Counted from the first letter of the stretch, positions 8,421-17,032 are shown. The stretch is 47,581 bases of DNA from DATKPE01 sp035524335 (GCA_035524335.1 DATKPE010000046.1:1-47581), one strand, 5' to 3'. A program made the numbers and translations. The notes: generated by a model not told the origin, from the sequence alone.

Positions 8421-10037
8421 TCAGCGCCGGGAGAATTCCCGGATCACTTTCTCGACGTCGGCTTCGGACATGCCGTTGCCGAAGGTCGTCCGTGTTCCCG
8501 CCTCCTTCTCCGCGGCAGGCGCTTTTCCGCCGACTGCGGGATTGCCGGCTTTCAGGCGGATCCGCTCCTCGATCTGTTCGATCCAGGAGGGTGCAGTGAC
8601 CGGGGTTTCGGACTTCGGTCGTGACTGCTCCGCCGGTGCCGGGACGGGAGCCGCGTGGTGCGGCTGGGAACCGCCGGGTTTGTTGATTGGCCGTGTTTCG
8701 AACGCCAGGCGCTTGATGTTGATGAGATGTTTCGCGGAGACGTTGTCGGAAATGATCGATCCGCCGAACGTTCCGGGCCCGAGGGTGAGCGACGGGAGCA
8801 GTTCGTTGGTATAGCCGACCGCGCCGAGGGCGGCCTGCGTGTTGACGAGGATTCTGTTGGCCGGTTTCTCGAGGGCGAATTTCATGATGATGTCTTCATC
8901 CGTCGAATGGATGACGAGGGTATGTCCCATGCCGCCGAATTCGAGCAGTTCGATGCACCGTTCGCATCCTTCCCGCCAGTCGGTGACGGTGAAGAACGAC
9001 AGCACCGGTGAGAGCTTTTCACGCGAAAGGGGATAGTCGCGCCCGACGCCGTTCAGCTCGGCGACCAGGACCCGGGTATTTTCGGGCACCTGGATGCCCG
9101 CCTGCTGGGCGATGTAGGGGGCGGGTTTGCCGACCATGCCGGCGTTGATGGTCCCGCGCGAATCGAACATAAGCCTGCTCAGTCTGGCCAGGTCTTCCCC
9201 CTCCGTGAACCAGCAGGACGCATTCCGGAACTCGTCCACGGCGTTTTCCCTGATGGAGCGGTCGACGACGACCGACGCCTCGGTGGAACAGAGGACGCCG
9301 TTATCGAACGTCTTGCCCGAGACGATGTCGGCCACGGCCTTCCGGATGTCGGCGCTTTTTTCGATGTAGGCGGGGACATTCCCCGCGCCGACGCCGTAGC
9401 ACGGCTTGCCGGCGCTGTAGGCGGTTTTCACCATCGGCGTACTGCCGGTGGCGAGGATGACGGAGACCAGTTTGTGCTTCATCAGCTCCCCGGTGGCCTC
9501 GAGGGTCGGATGGGGGAGACAGCCGATGAGGCCGTGCGGAGCGCCTGCGGCTTCCGCGGCCTGGGAGACGACCTGAAGGGCTTCCGACGTCGACCGGGCC
9601 GAGCGCGGGTGCGGGCTCGCGACGATGCCGTTCCGGCCCTTGACGGAGATGATCGCCTTGAACATGGCGGTGGATGTCGGGTTGGTCGAGGGAATGAGGG
9701 CACAGACGACGCCCATCGGCTCGGCGATCTCGATGATCCGTTTTTCGCGGTCTTCCCGGATCACGCCGACGGTGCGGAGGTCGCGGATCGATTCCCAGAC
9801 GCGCCGGGTGGCAAATTCGTTCTTCAGCTTCTTGTGGGCGGGGTTGCCGAAACCGGTTTCCTCGTGGGCGAGGCGGCCGAGCCGCTCCGCCGCCTCGTAG
9901 CCGGCGTCCGCCATCGCCTTGACGATGCGGTCGACGCGCGTCTGGTCGTAATTGCGGAATTCGAGCTGTGCCTCCTTCGCGGCGCGCACAAGGTCCCGCA
10001 TTTCCTGGATCGACTGGAGATCTGCATCATGTGCCAT
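8421..10037 (-). CDS. CoA-acylating aldehyde dehydrogenase (EutE/PduP/AdhE class) with C-terminal tail
   Basis: The 538-residue product belongs to the acylating aldehyde dehydrogenases that convert an aldehyde, NAD+ and CoA to acyl-CoA. Visible motifs are IPSTNPTSTAMFKA and SPHPRSARST (shared with AdhE, EutE and PduP), the nucleotide-binding GSTPMVKTAYSAGKP and GVGAGNVPAYI, and the catalytic Cys250 in FDNGVLCSTEAS. The enzyme core ends near residue 450. About 85 extra residues follow: a Pro/Ala-rich linker, a helical piece (PSWIEQIEERIRLKAG), more linker, and a final amphipathic helix MSEADVEKVIREFSRR. Such a linker plus terminal helix resembles encapsulation peptides that direct enzymes into bacterial microcompartments. 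It lies between a PPC-domain gene and mpg in a DNA repair run. The enzyme class is firm; substrate chain length and encapsulation are inference. Confidence 0.9.
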   Translation of the reverse strand: MAHDADLQSIQEMRDLVRAAKEAQLEFRNYDQTRVDRIVKAMADAGYEAAERLGRLAHEETGFGNPAHKKLKNEFATRRVWESIRDLRTVGVIREDREKRIIEIAEPMGVVCALIPSTNPTSTAMFKAIISVKGRNGIVASPHPRSARSTSEALQVVSQAAEAAGAPHGLIGCLPHPTLEATGELMKHKLVSVILATGSTPMVKTAYSAGKPCYGVGAGNVPAYIEKSADIRKAVADIVSGKTFDNGVLCSTEASVVVDRSIRENAVDEFRNASCWFTEGEDLARLSRLMFDSRGTINAGMVGKPAPYIAQQAGIQVPENTRVLVAELNGVGRDYPLSREKLSPVLSFFTVTDWREGCERCIELLEFGGMGHTLVIHSTDEDIIMKFALEKPANRILVNTQAALGAVGYTNELLPSLTLGPGTFGGSIISDNVSAKHLINIKRLAFETRPINKPGGSQPHHAAPVPAPAEQSRPKSETPVTAPSWIEQIEERIRLKAGNPAVGGKAPAAEKEAGTRTTFGNGMSEADVEKVIREFSRR

Positions 10038-10075
10038 AACGAATCCTTGCGTGAGAAATGAATTTCGTGCCGGTT

Positions 10076-10522
10076 TCAGGTTCCCGGGAGGGTCCCGTTC
10101 CAGAGGTGGAGACCGGTCCGCGGTTCCTGATTCCGGGTGAGCGGCGGGCCGTCGAACTCATCGACAAACACTTCGCAGGCGAACAGCCTGGTGCCGGGCA
10201 GGAGATGCCCGCCGAAGACCCGGCCGGCTGCGTCGCCGAGAACAATGTGGACATGGACGAACGGTTGACCGTCCCGCACCGATATATTTCCGTGCAGGTT
10301 GAGAATTTCCATTCCGCCCGGAAACTCGAGCGGATTGTAGACATGCGTTTTCTGATCATAGAAGGCGACCACGGCGTGCGTGGTGGCGCCGAGGCCCGCG
10401 ATCCGGCCGCAGGTGATCCCCTCTTTTTTGACAAGCTGTGTCAGGCTCTCATAAAGGTCGGCTCCGTAGGGGAGCTGGCCTATGATCGTTCTCTTGATGC
10501 TGTAGGAAGGTGCGGCGGGCAT
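10076..10522 (-). CDS. PPC (DUF296) domain protein
   Basis: The 148-residue product matches the PPC/DUF296 fold (plants and prokaryotes conserved; formerly described as PD1-like DNA-binding in prokaryotes). Seen are the LTQLVKKEGITCGRIAGLGA helix-strand region, GNISVRDGQPFVHVHIVLGD with an H-x-H pair, and GGHLLPGTRLFACEVFVDEF near the end. Prokaryotic members are usually small trimers with conserved histidines that may bind metal; their function is not settled. The gene is five bases downstream of ruvB and 38 bases upstream of the aldehyde dehydrogenase, so it probably shares their transcript. The pairing with the dehydrogenase suggests a metabolic or accessory role, but nothing in the sequence proves that. 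Confidence 0.85.
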   Translation of the reverse strand: MPAAPSYSIKRTIIGQLPYGADLYESLTQLVKKEGITCGRIAGLGATTHAVVAFYDQKTHVYNPLEFPGGMEILNLHGNISVRDGQPFVHVHIVLGDAAGRVFGGHLLPGTRLFACEVFVDEFDGPPLTRNQEPRTGLHLWNGTLPGT

Positions 10523-10527
10523 CGCGG

Positions 10528-11580
10528 TCAGTCGAACTGAAGTTTTTCCTGGCCCCTGGCGGCCCGCGGCGTTTCGCGCCGGAGGTATCTGCAGGTCATG
10601 TCGGTAACCTCCCTTCCCCGGGGGGTGCGGACCAGAAATCCCTCCTGGATGAGAAACGGTTCGTACACCTCTTCGATCGTGCCCGGTTCTTCCCCGACGG
10701 CCACGGCGAGCGTATTGAGGCCGACCGGTCCGCCGCGGTACTTGTCGAGGATGGTCGTCAGGATCCTCTTGTCCATTTCGTCGAGTCCGTGCTCATCGAC
10801 CTCCAGCCGGTTGAGCGCATAGGTGGTCACTTCGCGGGTGATGGTGCCGCGGTAGTGTGCGAGGTGCCGTTCCGCCTCCGCGAAATCGCGGCATCGTTTC
10901 AGAAGCCGGTTGGCGATGCGGGGGGTGCCGCGGGAACGCCGCGCGATTTCCGAGGAGCCATCCTCGTCGATCTTGATGCTGAGCACGCCGCTCGAACGTT
11001 TGACGATATGCTGGAGGTCCTGCGGCGGATAGTAGTCGAGCCGGCTGGAAACGCCGAACCGCGACCGGAGGGGTGAAGAGAGGAGACCGGCGCGGGTGGT
11101 CGCCCCCACCAGAGTGAAACGGTTGAGCGAAAGCTGGACGCTCCGGGCGTTCGGGCCGCTGTCGATCAGAATGTCGATTTTGAAGTCCTCCATGGCGGAA
11201 TAGAGGTATTCCTCGACGAGCGGATTCAGCCTGTGGATCTCGTCGATGAAGAGGACGTCGCCGGTGTTCAGATTCGTCAGGATCCCCGCAAGGTTGTAGG
11301 GCTTGTCGATCGCCGGGGCGGCGGTCGACCTGATCTGGGCGCCCATCTCGTTCGCGATGATGTAGGCGAGGGTCGTTTTACCGAGTCCCGGAGGGCCGGT
11401 CAGAAGGACGTGATCGAGGCTTTCATTCCGCTGGCGTGCCGCCTGAATGAAGATCCGGAGATTTTCCACGAGCTTGTTCTGGCCGACGAAATCTTCGAAC
11501 CGGAGGGGGCGCAGCTGCTGGTCGAGTTCCGCCTCTGTATCCAGACGGACCGGGGCTGTCGGCGCCGTGCGTTCTTTCAT
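10528..11580 (-). CDS. ruvB: RuvB, Holliday junction branch migration helicase
   Basis: RuvB is the AAA+ motor that drives branch migration of Holliday junctions with RuvA. The product (350 residues from ATG 11580) shows Walker A GPPGLGKTT, Walker B LFIDEIHRLN, sensor 1 VGATTRAG, the arginine-finger region SSPLRSRFG and the C-terminal winged-helix part (KYRGGPVGLNTLA, EPFLIQEGFL.RTPRGR). A TTG at 11616 would add 12 residues that are not typical of the family, so the ATG is preferred, although no clear ribosome site precedes it. The upstream gene ruvA ends at 11617, and the gene order ruvC-ruvA-ruvB is the usual one. Confidence 0.96.
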   Translation of the reverse strand: MKERTAPTAPVRLDTEAELDQQLRPLRFEDFVGQNKLVENLRIFIQAARQRNESLDHVLLTGPPGLGKTTLAYIIANEMGAQIRSTAAPAIDKPYNLAGILTNLNTGDVLFIDEIHRLNPLVEEYLYSAMEDFKIDILIDSGPNARSVQLSLNRFTLVGATTRAGLLSSPLRSRFGVSSRLDYYPPQDLQHIVKRSSGVLSIKIDEDGSSEIARRSRGTPRIANRLLKRCRDFAEAERHLAHYRGTITREVTTYALNRLEVDEHGLDEMDKRILTTILDKYRGGPVGLNTLAVAVGEEPGTIEEVYEPFLIQEGFLVRTPRGREVTDMTCRYLRRETPRAARGQEKLQFD

Positions 11581-11616
11581 AACGGGAAATGTAGTGAGAT
11601 TGACGACGAATAGCAA

Positions 11617-12222
11617 TCACTGCTGGGCAGTGTGCCGGAGCGCCAGTTTGACGAGGTCTTCGACGCTGAGGTCGGCTCCGCGGGAGCCGGAGATGACCGC
11701 GAGGAGCGCTTTTTCCGCCACCGTCCGGGTGAACCCGAGCGACATCAGCGCGACGATCGCCTCGGAGCGGATCTTCATCTGCGCGCTTGTCGCCGGCTCG
11801 GCCGGGGCGTCGAATCCGATCTTGCCGAGCGCGGGCCTCAGTTCGAGCACGATCCGTTCGGCGGTTTTCCGTCCGACCCCGGGGATCGAGGTGAGCAGAC
11901 CGATGTTGCCGGCCAGGATCGCTTCGCGGAGGTCGGCGGGCCGGAGTCCTGAGAGAATCGCGAGGGCGATCTTGGGACCGATCCCGCTGATCCCGATCAG
12001 GCGGCTGAAAAGCTCCCTTTCCGCTTCCGCCGCGAATCCGTACAGCTGAAGGGCGTCTTCGCGCACATGAAGGTACGTGAAGAGCGCCAGGTCCGGTCCT
12101 GCCGCTTCGAGTGCGGTAAAGGTTGTCTGTGAGATGTGCAGAAGGTAGCCGACGCCGTTGACGTCGAGGACCAGTTCATGGGGTGAAAGGGAGAGCTTTT
12201 TGCCGCGGAGGGATGCGATCAT
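11617..12222 (-). CDS. ruvA: RuvA, Holliday junction binding protein
   Basis: RuvA forms the tetramer that holds the Holliday junction flat and recruits RuvB. The 201-residue product begins MIASLRGKKLSL with the N-terminal OB-fold region (LDVNGVGYLLHIS, YLHVREDALQLYGF), followed by the two helix-hairpin-helix motifs (ISGIGPKIALAILSG and IPGVGRKTAERIVLEL). The C-terminal domain III, which contacts RuvB, is present after a short linker (EAIVALMSLGFTRTVAEKAL). Its start overlaps the ruvC stop by four bases. Confidence 0.97.
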   Translation of the reverse strand: MIASLRGKKLSLSPHELVLDVNGVGYLLHISQTTFTALEAAGPDLALFTYLHVREDALQLYGFAAEAERELFSRLIGISGIGPKIALAILSGLRPADLREAILAGNIGLLTSIPGVGRKTAERIVLELRPALGKIGFDAPAEPATSAQMKIRSEAIVALMSLGFTRTVAEKALLAVISGSRGADLSVEDLVKLALRHTAQQ

Positions 12223-12770
12223 ACGCTGTCGCCGGCGGAAAGCCGCTCCGGATGAGCCGCCACGAACGATTTCCAGCTTCTGCCGGGACCGGGCTGTGGC
12301 CCGGACTTTCTCTGATAGTGGCAGAGGGCGATCGCGAGCGCGTCGGCGGTGTCGTATCCGGTTTTCACCGACCGGAGCGAGAGGGAGCGGTGGACCATCG
12401 ACTTGACCTGCGCTTTGGAGGCCGTGCCGTTTCCGACGACCGCTTTCTTGACCTCGCGCGGGGAATATTCGTGGACGGCGATGCCGCCGGTGACGGCGGC
12501 AAGAATTGCGGCGCCGCGCGCCTGCCCCAGCTTGAGGGCCGACTGGGCGTTTTTTCCGTAGAAAGCGGTTTCAATCGCGAGTTCATCGGGATGGTGGGCC
12601 CGGATCAGTTCGCAGAGCCCGCCGAAGATGGAGTGGAGCCTCTCGGGCATCGGCGTGGTGCTCCGGTTCCGGATCGTGCCGCAGGCAATGACGGAGAGCG
12701 AGCCGCGGTCGGCGCGGAGGATCCCGTAGCCCGTGCTGAGTGATCCGGGGTCGACGCCGAGGATGATCAT
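12219..12770 (-). CDS. ruvC: RuvC, Holliday junction endonuclease
   Basis: RuvC cuts Holliday junctions symmetrically to give nicked duplexes. The 183-residue product has the RNase H-like fold motifs: LGVDPGSLSTGYG with the first catalytic Asp, LAIETAFYGKNAQSALKLG with the catalytic Glu, and DTADALAIALCH with the last pair of Asp residues. The C-terminal 40 residues are somewhat longer than in E. coli and lack clear motifs. It lies 39 bases downstream of yebC and overlaps ruvA (ATGA), consistent with one transcript. Confidence 0.96.
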   Translation of the reverse strand: MIILGVDPGSLSTGYGILRADRGSLSVIACGTIRNRSTTPMPERLHSIFGGLCELIRAHHPDELAIETAFYGKNAQSALKLGQARGAAILAAVTGGIAVHEYSPREVKKAVVGNGTASKAQVKSMVHRSLSLRSVKTGYDTADALAIALCHYQRKSGPQPGPGRSWKSFVAAHPERLSAGDSV

Positions 12771-12809
12771 TTCACCTGACCGGAACGATGCGACATGGCG
12801 GCCGCGGGC

Positions 12810-13559
12810 TCACTCACCGAGGGTGGCGAGGAGTTTTTCATCCATATCGAAATTGGCGTAGACATGCTGGACGTCCTCATTGTCCTCGAGCATGTCGAGA
12901 AGTTTCAGGAGCTGTTCGGCGTCTTTTCCCTCGACGCGGACGGTATTCTCGGGGACCAGCTGAATTTCCGCCTCTTCGGGCTTGATGCCCCGGGCCTCGA
13001 GCGCTTTCCTGACCGCATCGAACGATTCGGGGGAGGTGACGACGTGGTAGAGCTCGTCCTCGGTCCGCATGTCGTCGCCGCCGCTTTCGATGATGAGGTT
13101 CATGAGATCGTCTTCCGCCACGGCGGCGGTCGGAACGGTGATGATCCCCTTCCGGTGAAACATGTAGGAGACCGAATTGAGCGCGCCGAACTTGCCGTTG
13201 TAGCGTTCCAGCATGTGGCGGATCTCCGCGACGGTGCGGTTCTTGTTGTCGGTGACCGATTCGATCATGAGAGCGACGCCGCCCGGACCGAATCCCTCGT
13301 AGGTCACTTCCTCATACGTCACGCCGGGAAGTTCGCCGGTGCCGCGCTGGATCGCCCGCTTGATATTCTCCGCCGGCATGTTCGCGCCCTGGGCTTTTTC
13401 GATGGCGAGTCTGAGGCGGGGATTTCCCTGGGGGTTCCCGCCGCCGTCGCGGGCGGCGATGGTCATTTCCTTGATGAGCCGGGTGAAGAGCCGGCCCCGC
13501 TTCGCATCGTTCACCCCTTTCTTCCGTTTGATCTTGGCCCATTTATTATGACCTGACAT
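12810..13559 (-). CDS. YebC/PmpR family protein (TACO1-like)
   Basis: The 249-residue product starts MSGHNKWAKIKRKKGVNDA, the diagnostic N-terminus of the YebC family, and continues with GGGNPQGNPRLRLAIEKA and NMPAENIKRAIQRGTGE. Family members have been described as transcription regulators and, more recently, as ribosome-associated factors that help translation of difficult proline-rich stretches. YebC next to ruvC is a common arrangement in bacteria. The gene starts inside the end of recJ (14-base overlap), so it belongs to the same operon. Confidence 0.95.
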   Translation of the reverse strand: MSGHNKWAKIKRKKGVNDAKRGRLFTRLIKEMTIAARDGGGNPQGNPRLRLAIEKAQGANMPAENIKRAIQRGTGELPGVTYEEVTYEGFGPGGVALMIESVTDNKNRTVAEIRHMLERYNGKFGALNSVSYMFHRKGIITVPTAAVAEDDLMNLIIESGGDDMRTEDELYHVVTSPESFDAVRKALEARGIKPEEAEIQLVPENTVRVEGKDAEQLLKLLDMLEDNEDVQHVYANFDMDEKLLATLGE

Positions 13560-15303
13560 GGTCGTTGCCTTCTGAATGTGTTTTAATATCCTTGATTTTT
13601 AACTGCGGAAACACCTCGGTATGGTTTGCATTCATGCCGAGCCATTCATGTTCGTCGACGGAAAAGACGATGTCGAAATCCTTGCCGTTCGCCTTCACAA
13701 ACTCGAGGAGGGAGCCGAGCCCGAAGCCGATCGCGTCGAAGACCTGCTGGTGCTGGCGGACCTTGAAGCGGAGGTGGTCCTTGCCGACGATGCGGGGGGT
13801 GCCCACCAGCTCCACGGAGCGGGAGCGGAAGATCGGCCGCATGTTGCCCGGGCCGAAGGGGGCGAACTCCTTCAGGATCTTGATGAAGCGGGCGTTCAGC
13901 TCCGTCAGCTCGATGTCGGCGTCGATGCGGAGTTCGGGCGTGCGTATCTCCTCCGACATGAGCTCGGTGACGGCGACGTTGAACGCTTTGCGAAACTCGT
14001 CGATCTGATCGAGGGCGACCGACAGGCCGGCGGCATACTTGTGCCCGCCGAACTGGATCAGCTTGTCCTCCACCCGCTTGAGCGCCTTGTGGATGTCGAA
14101 CCCGACAATACTGCGGGCGGATCCCTTGGCGACGCCGTCGACCGTCGTCATCATGATGGTCGGACGGTAATATTTTTCCACCAGCCGGGAGGCGACAATG
14201 CCGATGACGCCCGGATGCCACTGCTCCTGGTGGAGGACGATGGCGGGATCGGGGCCGGAGATCGATTCCACCAGCTCCTGGGCCTTGGCGAACGTGTCCT
14301 CGTCGATCTTGCGGCGGGTCTTGTTTTCATCCTCGAGCACCTGTGCCATTTCCCGGGCGCGGACCGGGTCCTCGCTCGTGAGGAGCTCGACGGCGCGCGA
14401 TGCGTCGCCCATCCGCCCGACGGCGTTGATCCGGGGGGCGAGGATGAAGACGATCTGGCCGGTAGAGATGCCGCCGATTTCGGTTCCCGACGATTCGATC
14501 AGCGCGCGGATGCCGGGGCGGGGTGAACGGTTGATCTGGTCGAGTCCGATCTTCGTCAGCACCCGGTTCTCGCCGACCAGCGGAACGATGTCCGCGGTCG
14601 TGGCGAGGGTGACGAAATCGAGATAGTCGTAGATGACCCTCTCCATGTTGGTCCGGAGGGCGATCGCCTGCATGAACTTGAAGCCGACGCCGCAGCCGCA
14701 GAGGTGCTTGAACGGGTAGAGACAGTTCGGTTTCAGCGGGTCGAGGACCGCATGAGCACTCGGGATTTCCTCGCCGGGCTCATGGTGATCGCAGATGATC
14801 ACGTCGATGCCGCGGGAGCGGGCATATTCGACCTGCTCGACGGCGGTGATCCCGCAGTCGACGGAAATGAGAAGCGACGCGCCGAAGTCTTTGCCCCGGT
14901 CGATGCCGTTGGCCGAAATGCCGTACCCTTCCTTTACCCGGTCCGGAATGTGAAAAATGGTCTCCAGCGCGAGGTGCTGTTTGAAGAAGAGGTAGAGCAT
15001 GGCGGCGCTGTTGGTGCCGTCGACATCGTAGTCGCTGAAGATGAGGATCCGTTCCTTCTGCTGTATCGCCTGGAGGACGCGCCGGACGGCCGCTTCCATC
15101 CCGTCCATGAGAAACGGATCGTGCAGGTTTGTCAGCTGGGGACGGAAGAATTCCTTCGCCTGATCGTACGACGTGATGCCGCGATGGACCAGGATCGAGG
15201 CGATCGTCGGGGAGACGTTGATCTCCTTGGCGAGCGATTCGACCATGCTCCTGTTTTCAGTCGGCAGTAATGTCCAGCGGTATTCTCGTTTCATAAAGGT
15301 CAT
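13546..15303 (-). CDS. recJ: RecJ, single-stranded-DNA-specific 5'-3' exonuclease
   Basis: RecJ degrades single-stranded DNA from the 5' end in recombination and mismatch repair. The 585-residue product has the DHH-family metal motifs ILIFSDYDVDGTNS, LISVDCGIT and VIICDHHEPGEE in order, then APRINAVGRMGDASRAVELL and the DHHA1 region with HPGVIGIVASRLVEKYYRP and GSARSI, where the GG-type motif appears as FGGHKYAAGL. A C-terminal OB-like domain follows. ATG at 15303 is preferred because GGGAGG lies about ten bases upstream; an ATG three codons later is the alternative. RecJ heads the minus-strand repair run and lies just downstream of the RNase P RNA gene. Confidence 0.95.
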   Translation of the reverse strand: MTFMKREYRWTLLPTENRSMVESLAKEINVSPTIASILVHRGITSYDQAKEFFRPQLTNLHDPFLMDGMEAAVRRVLQAIQQKERILIFSDYDVDGTNSAAMLYLFFKQHLALETIFHIPDRVKEGYGISANGIDRGKDFGASLLISVDCGITAVEQVEYARSRGIDVIICDHHEPGEEIPSAHAVLDPLKPNCLYPFKHLCGCGVGFKFMQAIALRTNMERVIYDYLDFVTLATTADIVPLVGENRVLTKIGLDQINRSPRPGIRALIESSGTEIGGISTGQIVFILAPRINAVGRMGDASRAVELLTSEDPVRAREMAQVLEDENKTRRKIDEDTFAKAQELVESISGPDPAIVLHQEQWHPGVIGIVASRLVEKYYRPTIMMTTVDGVAKGSARSIVGFDIHKALKRVEDKLIQFGGHKYAAGLSVALDQIDEFRKAFNVAVTELMSEEIRTPELRIDADIELTELNARFIKILKEFAPFGPGNMRPIFRSRSVELVGTPRIVGKDHLRFKVRQHQQVFDAIGFGLGSLLEFVKANGKDFDIVFSVDEHEWLGMNANHTEVFPQLKIKDIKTHSEGNDHVRS

Positions 15304-15360
15304 TGTTCATCCTCCCGTTGAGCAGGATCGCCGGCGGCGGGGCCGGTGCCGATAGAGGTA

Positions 15361-15804
15361 TGTGACGGCGCGTCGATAAGCCGAATTCTGTTTTCCGCCG
15401 CCGCGGTGCGGCGGGGAACGGCAGCCATTGATCTCGACCCGTTTTCACAAACGGGCTCTGGCGACCTACCCGTTCCGCCTTCCGGCGCGATTACGCCGGT
15501 ATGAGAGCGGATCACTCTCCGCCTGATGCGTCAGACGATCGGAACATACTTGGTCTTGCTCCGAGCAGGGTTTGTCGATCCGGGCATTACTGCACGGATG
15601 GTGAGCTCTTACCTCGCCTTTTCACCCTTATCGCCGGTGTTCGGAGAACGCCGGAGACGGTCTGGTTTCTGTGACACTTTCCGTTGCCGGGCGCTTGCGC
15701 GCTCGACACCCTTCTGTTAGGAGGTGCTCTATCCTGTGGAGTTCGGACTTTCCTCTCCGGAAAACTCAGGGCCTTCCGGAGCGACTGCCTGACGCGCTGT
15801 CACA
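15361..15804 (-). ncRNA. rnpB: RNase P RNA (type A)
   Basis: This stretch between rnhA and recJ has the conserved blocks of bacterial RNase P RNA, read on the minus strand: GAGGAAAGTCCGAACTCC (15755-15738), then CACAGAAACCAGACCG, AAGGGTGAAA with GGTAAGAGCTCACC, CGACAAACCC with GAGCAAGACCAA, GAGATCAATGGCTGCC and ACAGAATTCGGCTTATC. The ends pair as helix P1 (15804-15791 with 15374-15361, one mismatch), and P3 is CTCCGGAA with TTCCGGAG. Helix P4 forms between 15750-15742 and 15385-15378 and keeps the bulged U. The gene is about 444 bases, in the type A range though rather long. It is the catalytic RNA that matures tRNA 5' ends. It fills nearly all of the 569-base gap between the two coding genes. 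Confidence 0.96.
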
Positions 15805-15872
15805 CAGATCTATCGGAAAGGCGTTGCGAATCGCCCTTCCATCTCAATATACGAACTTACCGGGAAATTTAC

Positions 15873-16286
15873 CTAACGCGGAGGGGATTTTGAATCTATA
15901 CCGCCGTTTGCAAGAAGATCCGCCTCTCTGTTCTGCCCCCGGTCGATATGTCTGATGGTGAAGGGAAACTTCGCCCTTCCCACCAACTGCTTCACTTCTT
16001 CGAATAATTCCTTCAGATGCGCGTCCTTGACCCGGTAGGCCCCGTTGATCTGCCGGACCATCAGCTCACTGTCCGAAAGCACCACCAGGTCGGAACAGCC
16101 CATCTCCACCGCTTTCCGCAGGCAGAAGATCAATGCCGAGTATTCTGCCACGTTGTTGGTCGTCGTGCCGATGTACCCGCCGCCCGCGTAGAGGACGATC
16201 CCCTCCGCGCTCCGCATGATGACGCCGATCCCGCTCTCACCCGGGTTCCCCCGCGATGCCCCGTCGGTGTGCGCGGTGATCTTCAT
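15873..16286 (-). CDS. rnhA: ribonuclease HI family protein
   Basis: The 137-residue product cleaves the RNA strand of RNA-DNA hybrids. The four metal-binding carboxylates are visible in TDGASRGNPG (Asp), NNVAEYSALI (Glu), VVLSDSELMVRQI (Asp) and HIDRGQNREADLLAN (Asp). Length fits the short RNase HI form without an N-terminal hybrid-binding domain. The ATG at 16286 overlaps the stop of the zinc-ribbon gene (ATGA), and the frame upstream of it lies inside that gene, so longer starts are excluded. It is followed by rnpB. Confidence 0.93.
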   Translation of the reverse strand: MKITAHTDGASRGNPGESGIGVIMRSAEGIVLYAGGGYIGTTTNNVAEYSALIFCLRKAVEMGCSDLVVLSDSELMVRQINGAYRVKDAHLKELFEEVKQLVGRAKFPFTIRHIDRGQNREADLLANGGIDSKSPPR

Positions 16287-17023
16287 GCCAGCGCGGAGCT
16301 CTGCTCGACGATCTGGTCCGAGACGAGGATCCGGCCGCAGTGCTCGCACTGGTAAAGATACGAATTCTGCCGGAGTTCCAGAATCTTCTGGGGCGGAACC
16401 CGTTTGAAACATCCGCCGCAGGCCCCGCGCTTCACCGGCACCACCGCCATTCCGCTCTTCGCCTTCCGGATCCGCTCGTACCGTTCGAGATCCGCCTTGT
16501 CGATCCGCACCAGGATTTTCTCGCGCTCGTGGTGCAGTTTCGACTCCTCCTTCTCGTGCTCCTTGTTCACTTCCTTCAGCTCCTTGGCCCGCTCCTCGAG
16601 CTCGGCCGCGGACTCCTCCAGCTGTTTGCCGACCGTCTCGGATTCCTCCTTCGCCGCAACCATCTTCCCTTCGAGTGCGTCCATCTCCTTCGCCAGCCGC
16701 TTCGACCGCTCCTCCGCCGATTCGATCTCCCGCGTCAGCGCGTCGTACTGTTTGTTCGACTTCACCTGGAGCTGCTGCTTCTTGTACTTTTCGACCTTCT
16801 CCCCCAGGTCGATGATCTCCACGTCGGCCTCGTCACGCGAGATTTTCGCCTGCTTGACCGTCTCGTTCAGCTGTTTGATCTTCTGCTTGAAACCGTCCAC
16901 CTTCGCCTGAAGCTCGTCGACGATCTGCGGCAGATCACCCTTCATTTCATGGATTTCCTGCAGTTCCGTATCGACCAGCTGCAGAGAGTAGAGAAGTTGT
17001 AGCCTTTTTTCCACGGGGGTCAT
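16283..17023 (-). CDS. coiled-coil zinc-ribbon protein (zf-RING_7 / C4-type)
   Basis: The 246-residue product is a long antiparallel coiled coil (residues 15-190, rich in Glu, Lys and Gln) with a C-terminal zinc ribbon built from CGGC and CEHC. This matches the C4-type zinc ribbon family (DUF164, zf-RING_7; chlamydial CdsZ is a member). The family often sits beside Nif3-family and rnhA genes, as it does here. Its molecular role is not well known; binding to a nucleic acid or protein partner is assumed from the ribbon. It overlaps rnhA by four bases. Confidence 0.9.
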   Translation of the reverse strand: MTPVEKRLQLLYSLQLVDTELQEIHEMKGDLPQIVDELQAKVDGFKQKIKQLNETVKQAKISRDEADVEIIDLGEKVEKYKKQQLQVKSNKQYDALTREIESAEERSKRLAKEMDALEGKMVAAKEESETVGKQLEESAAELEERAKELKEVNKEHEKEESKLHHEREKILVRIDKADLERYERIRKAKSGMAVVPVKRGACGGCFKRVPPQKILELRQNSYLYQCEHCGRILVSDQIVEQSSALA

Positions 17024-17032
17024 CCTTTTGAC

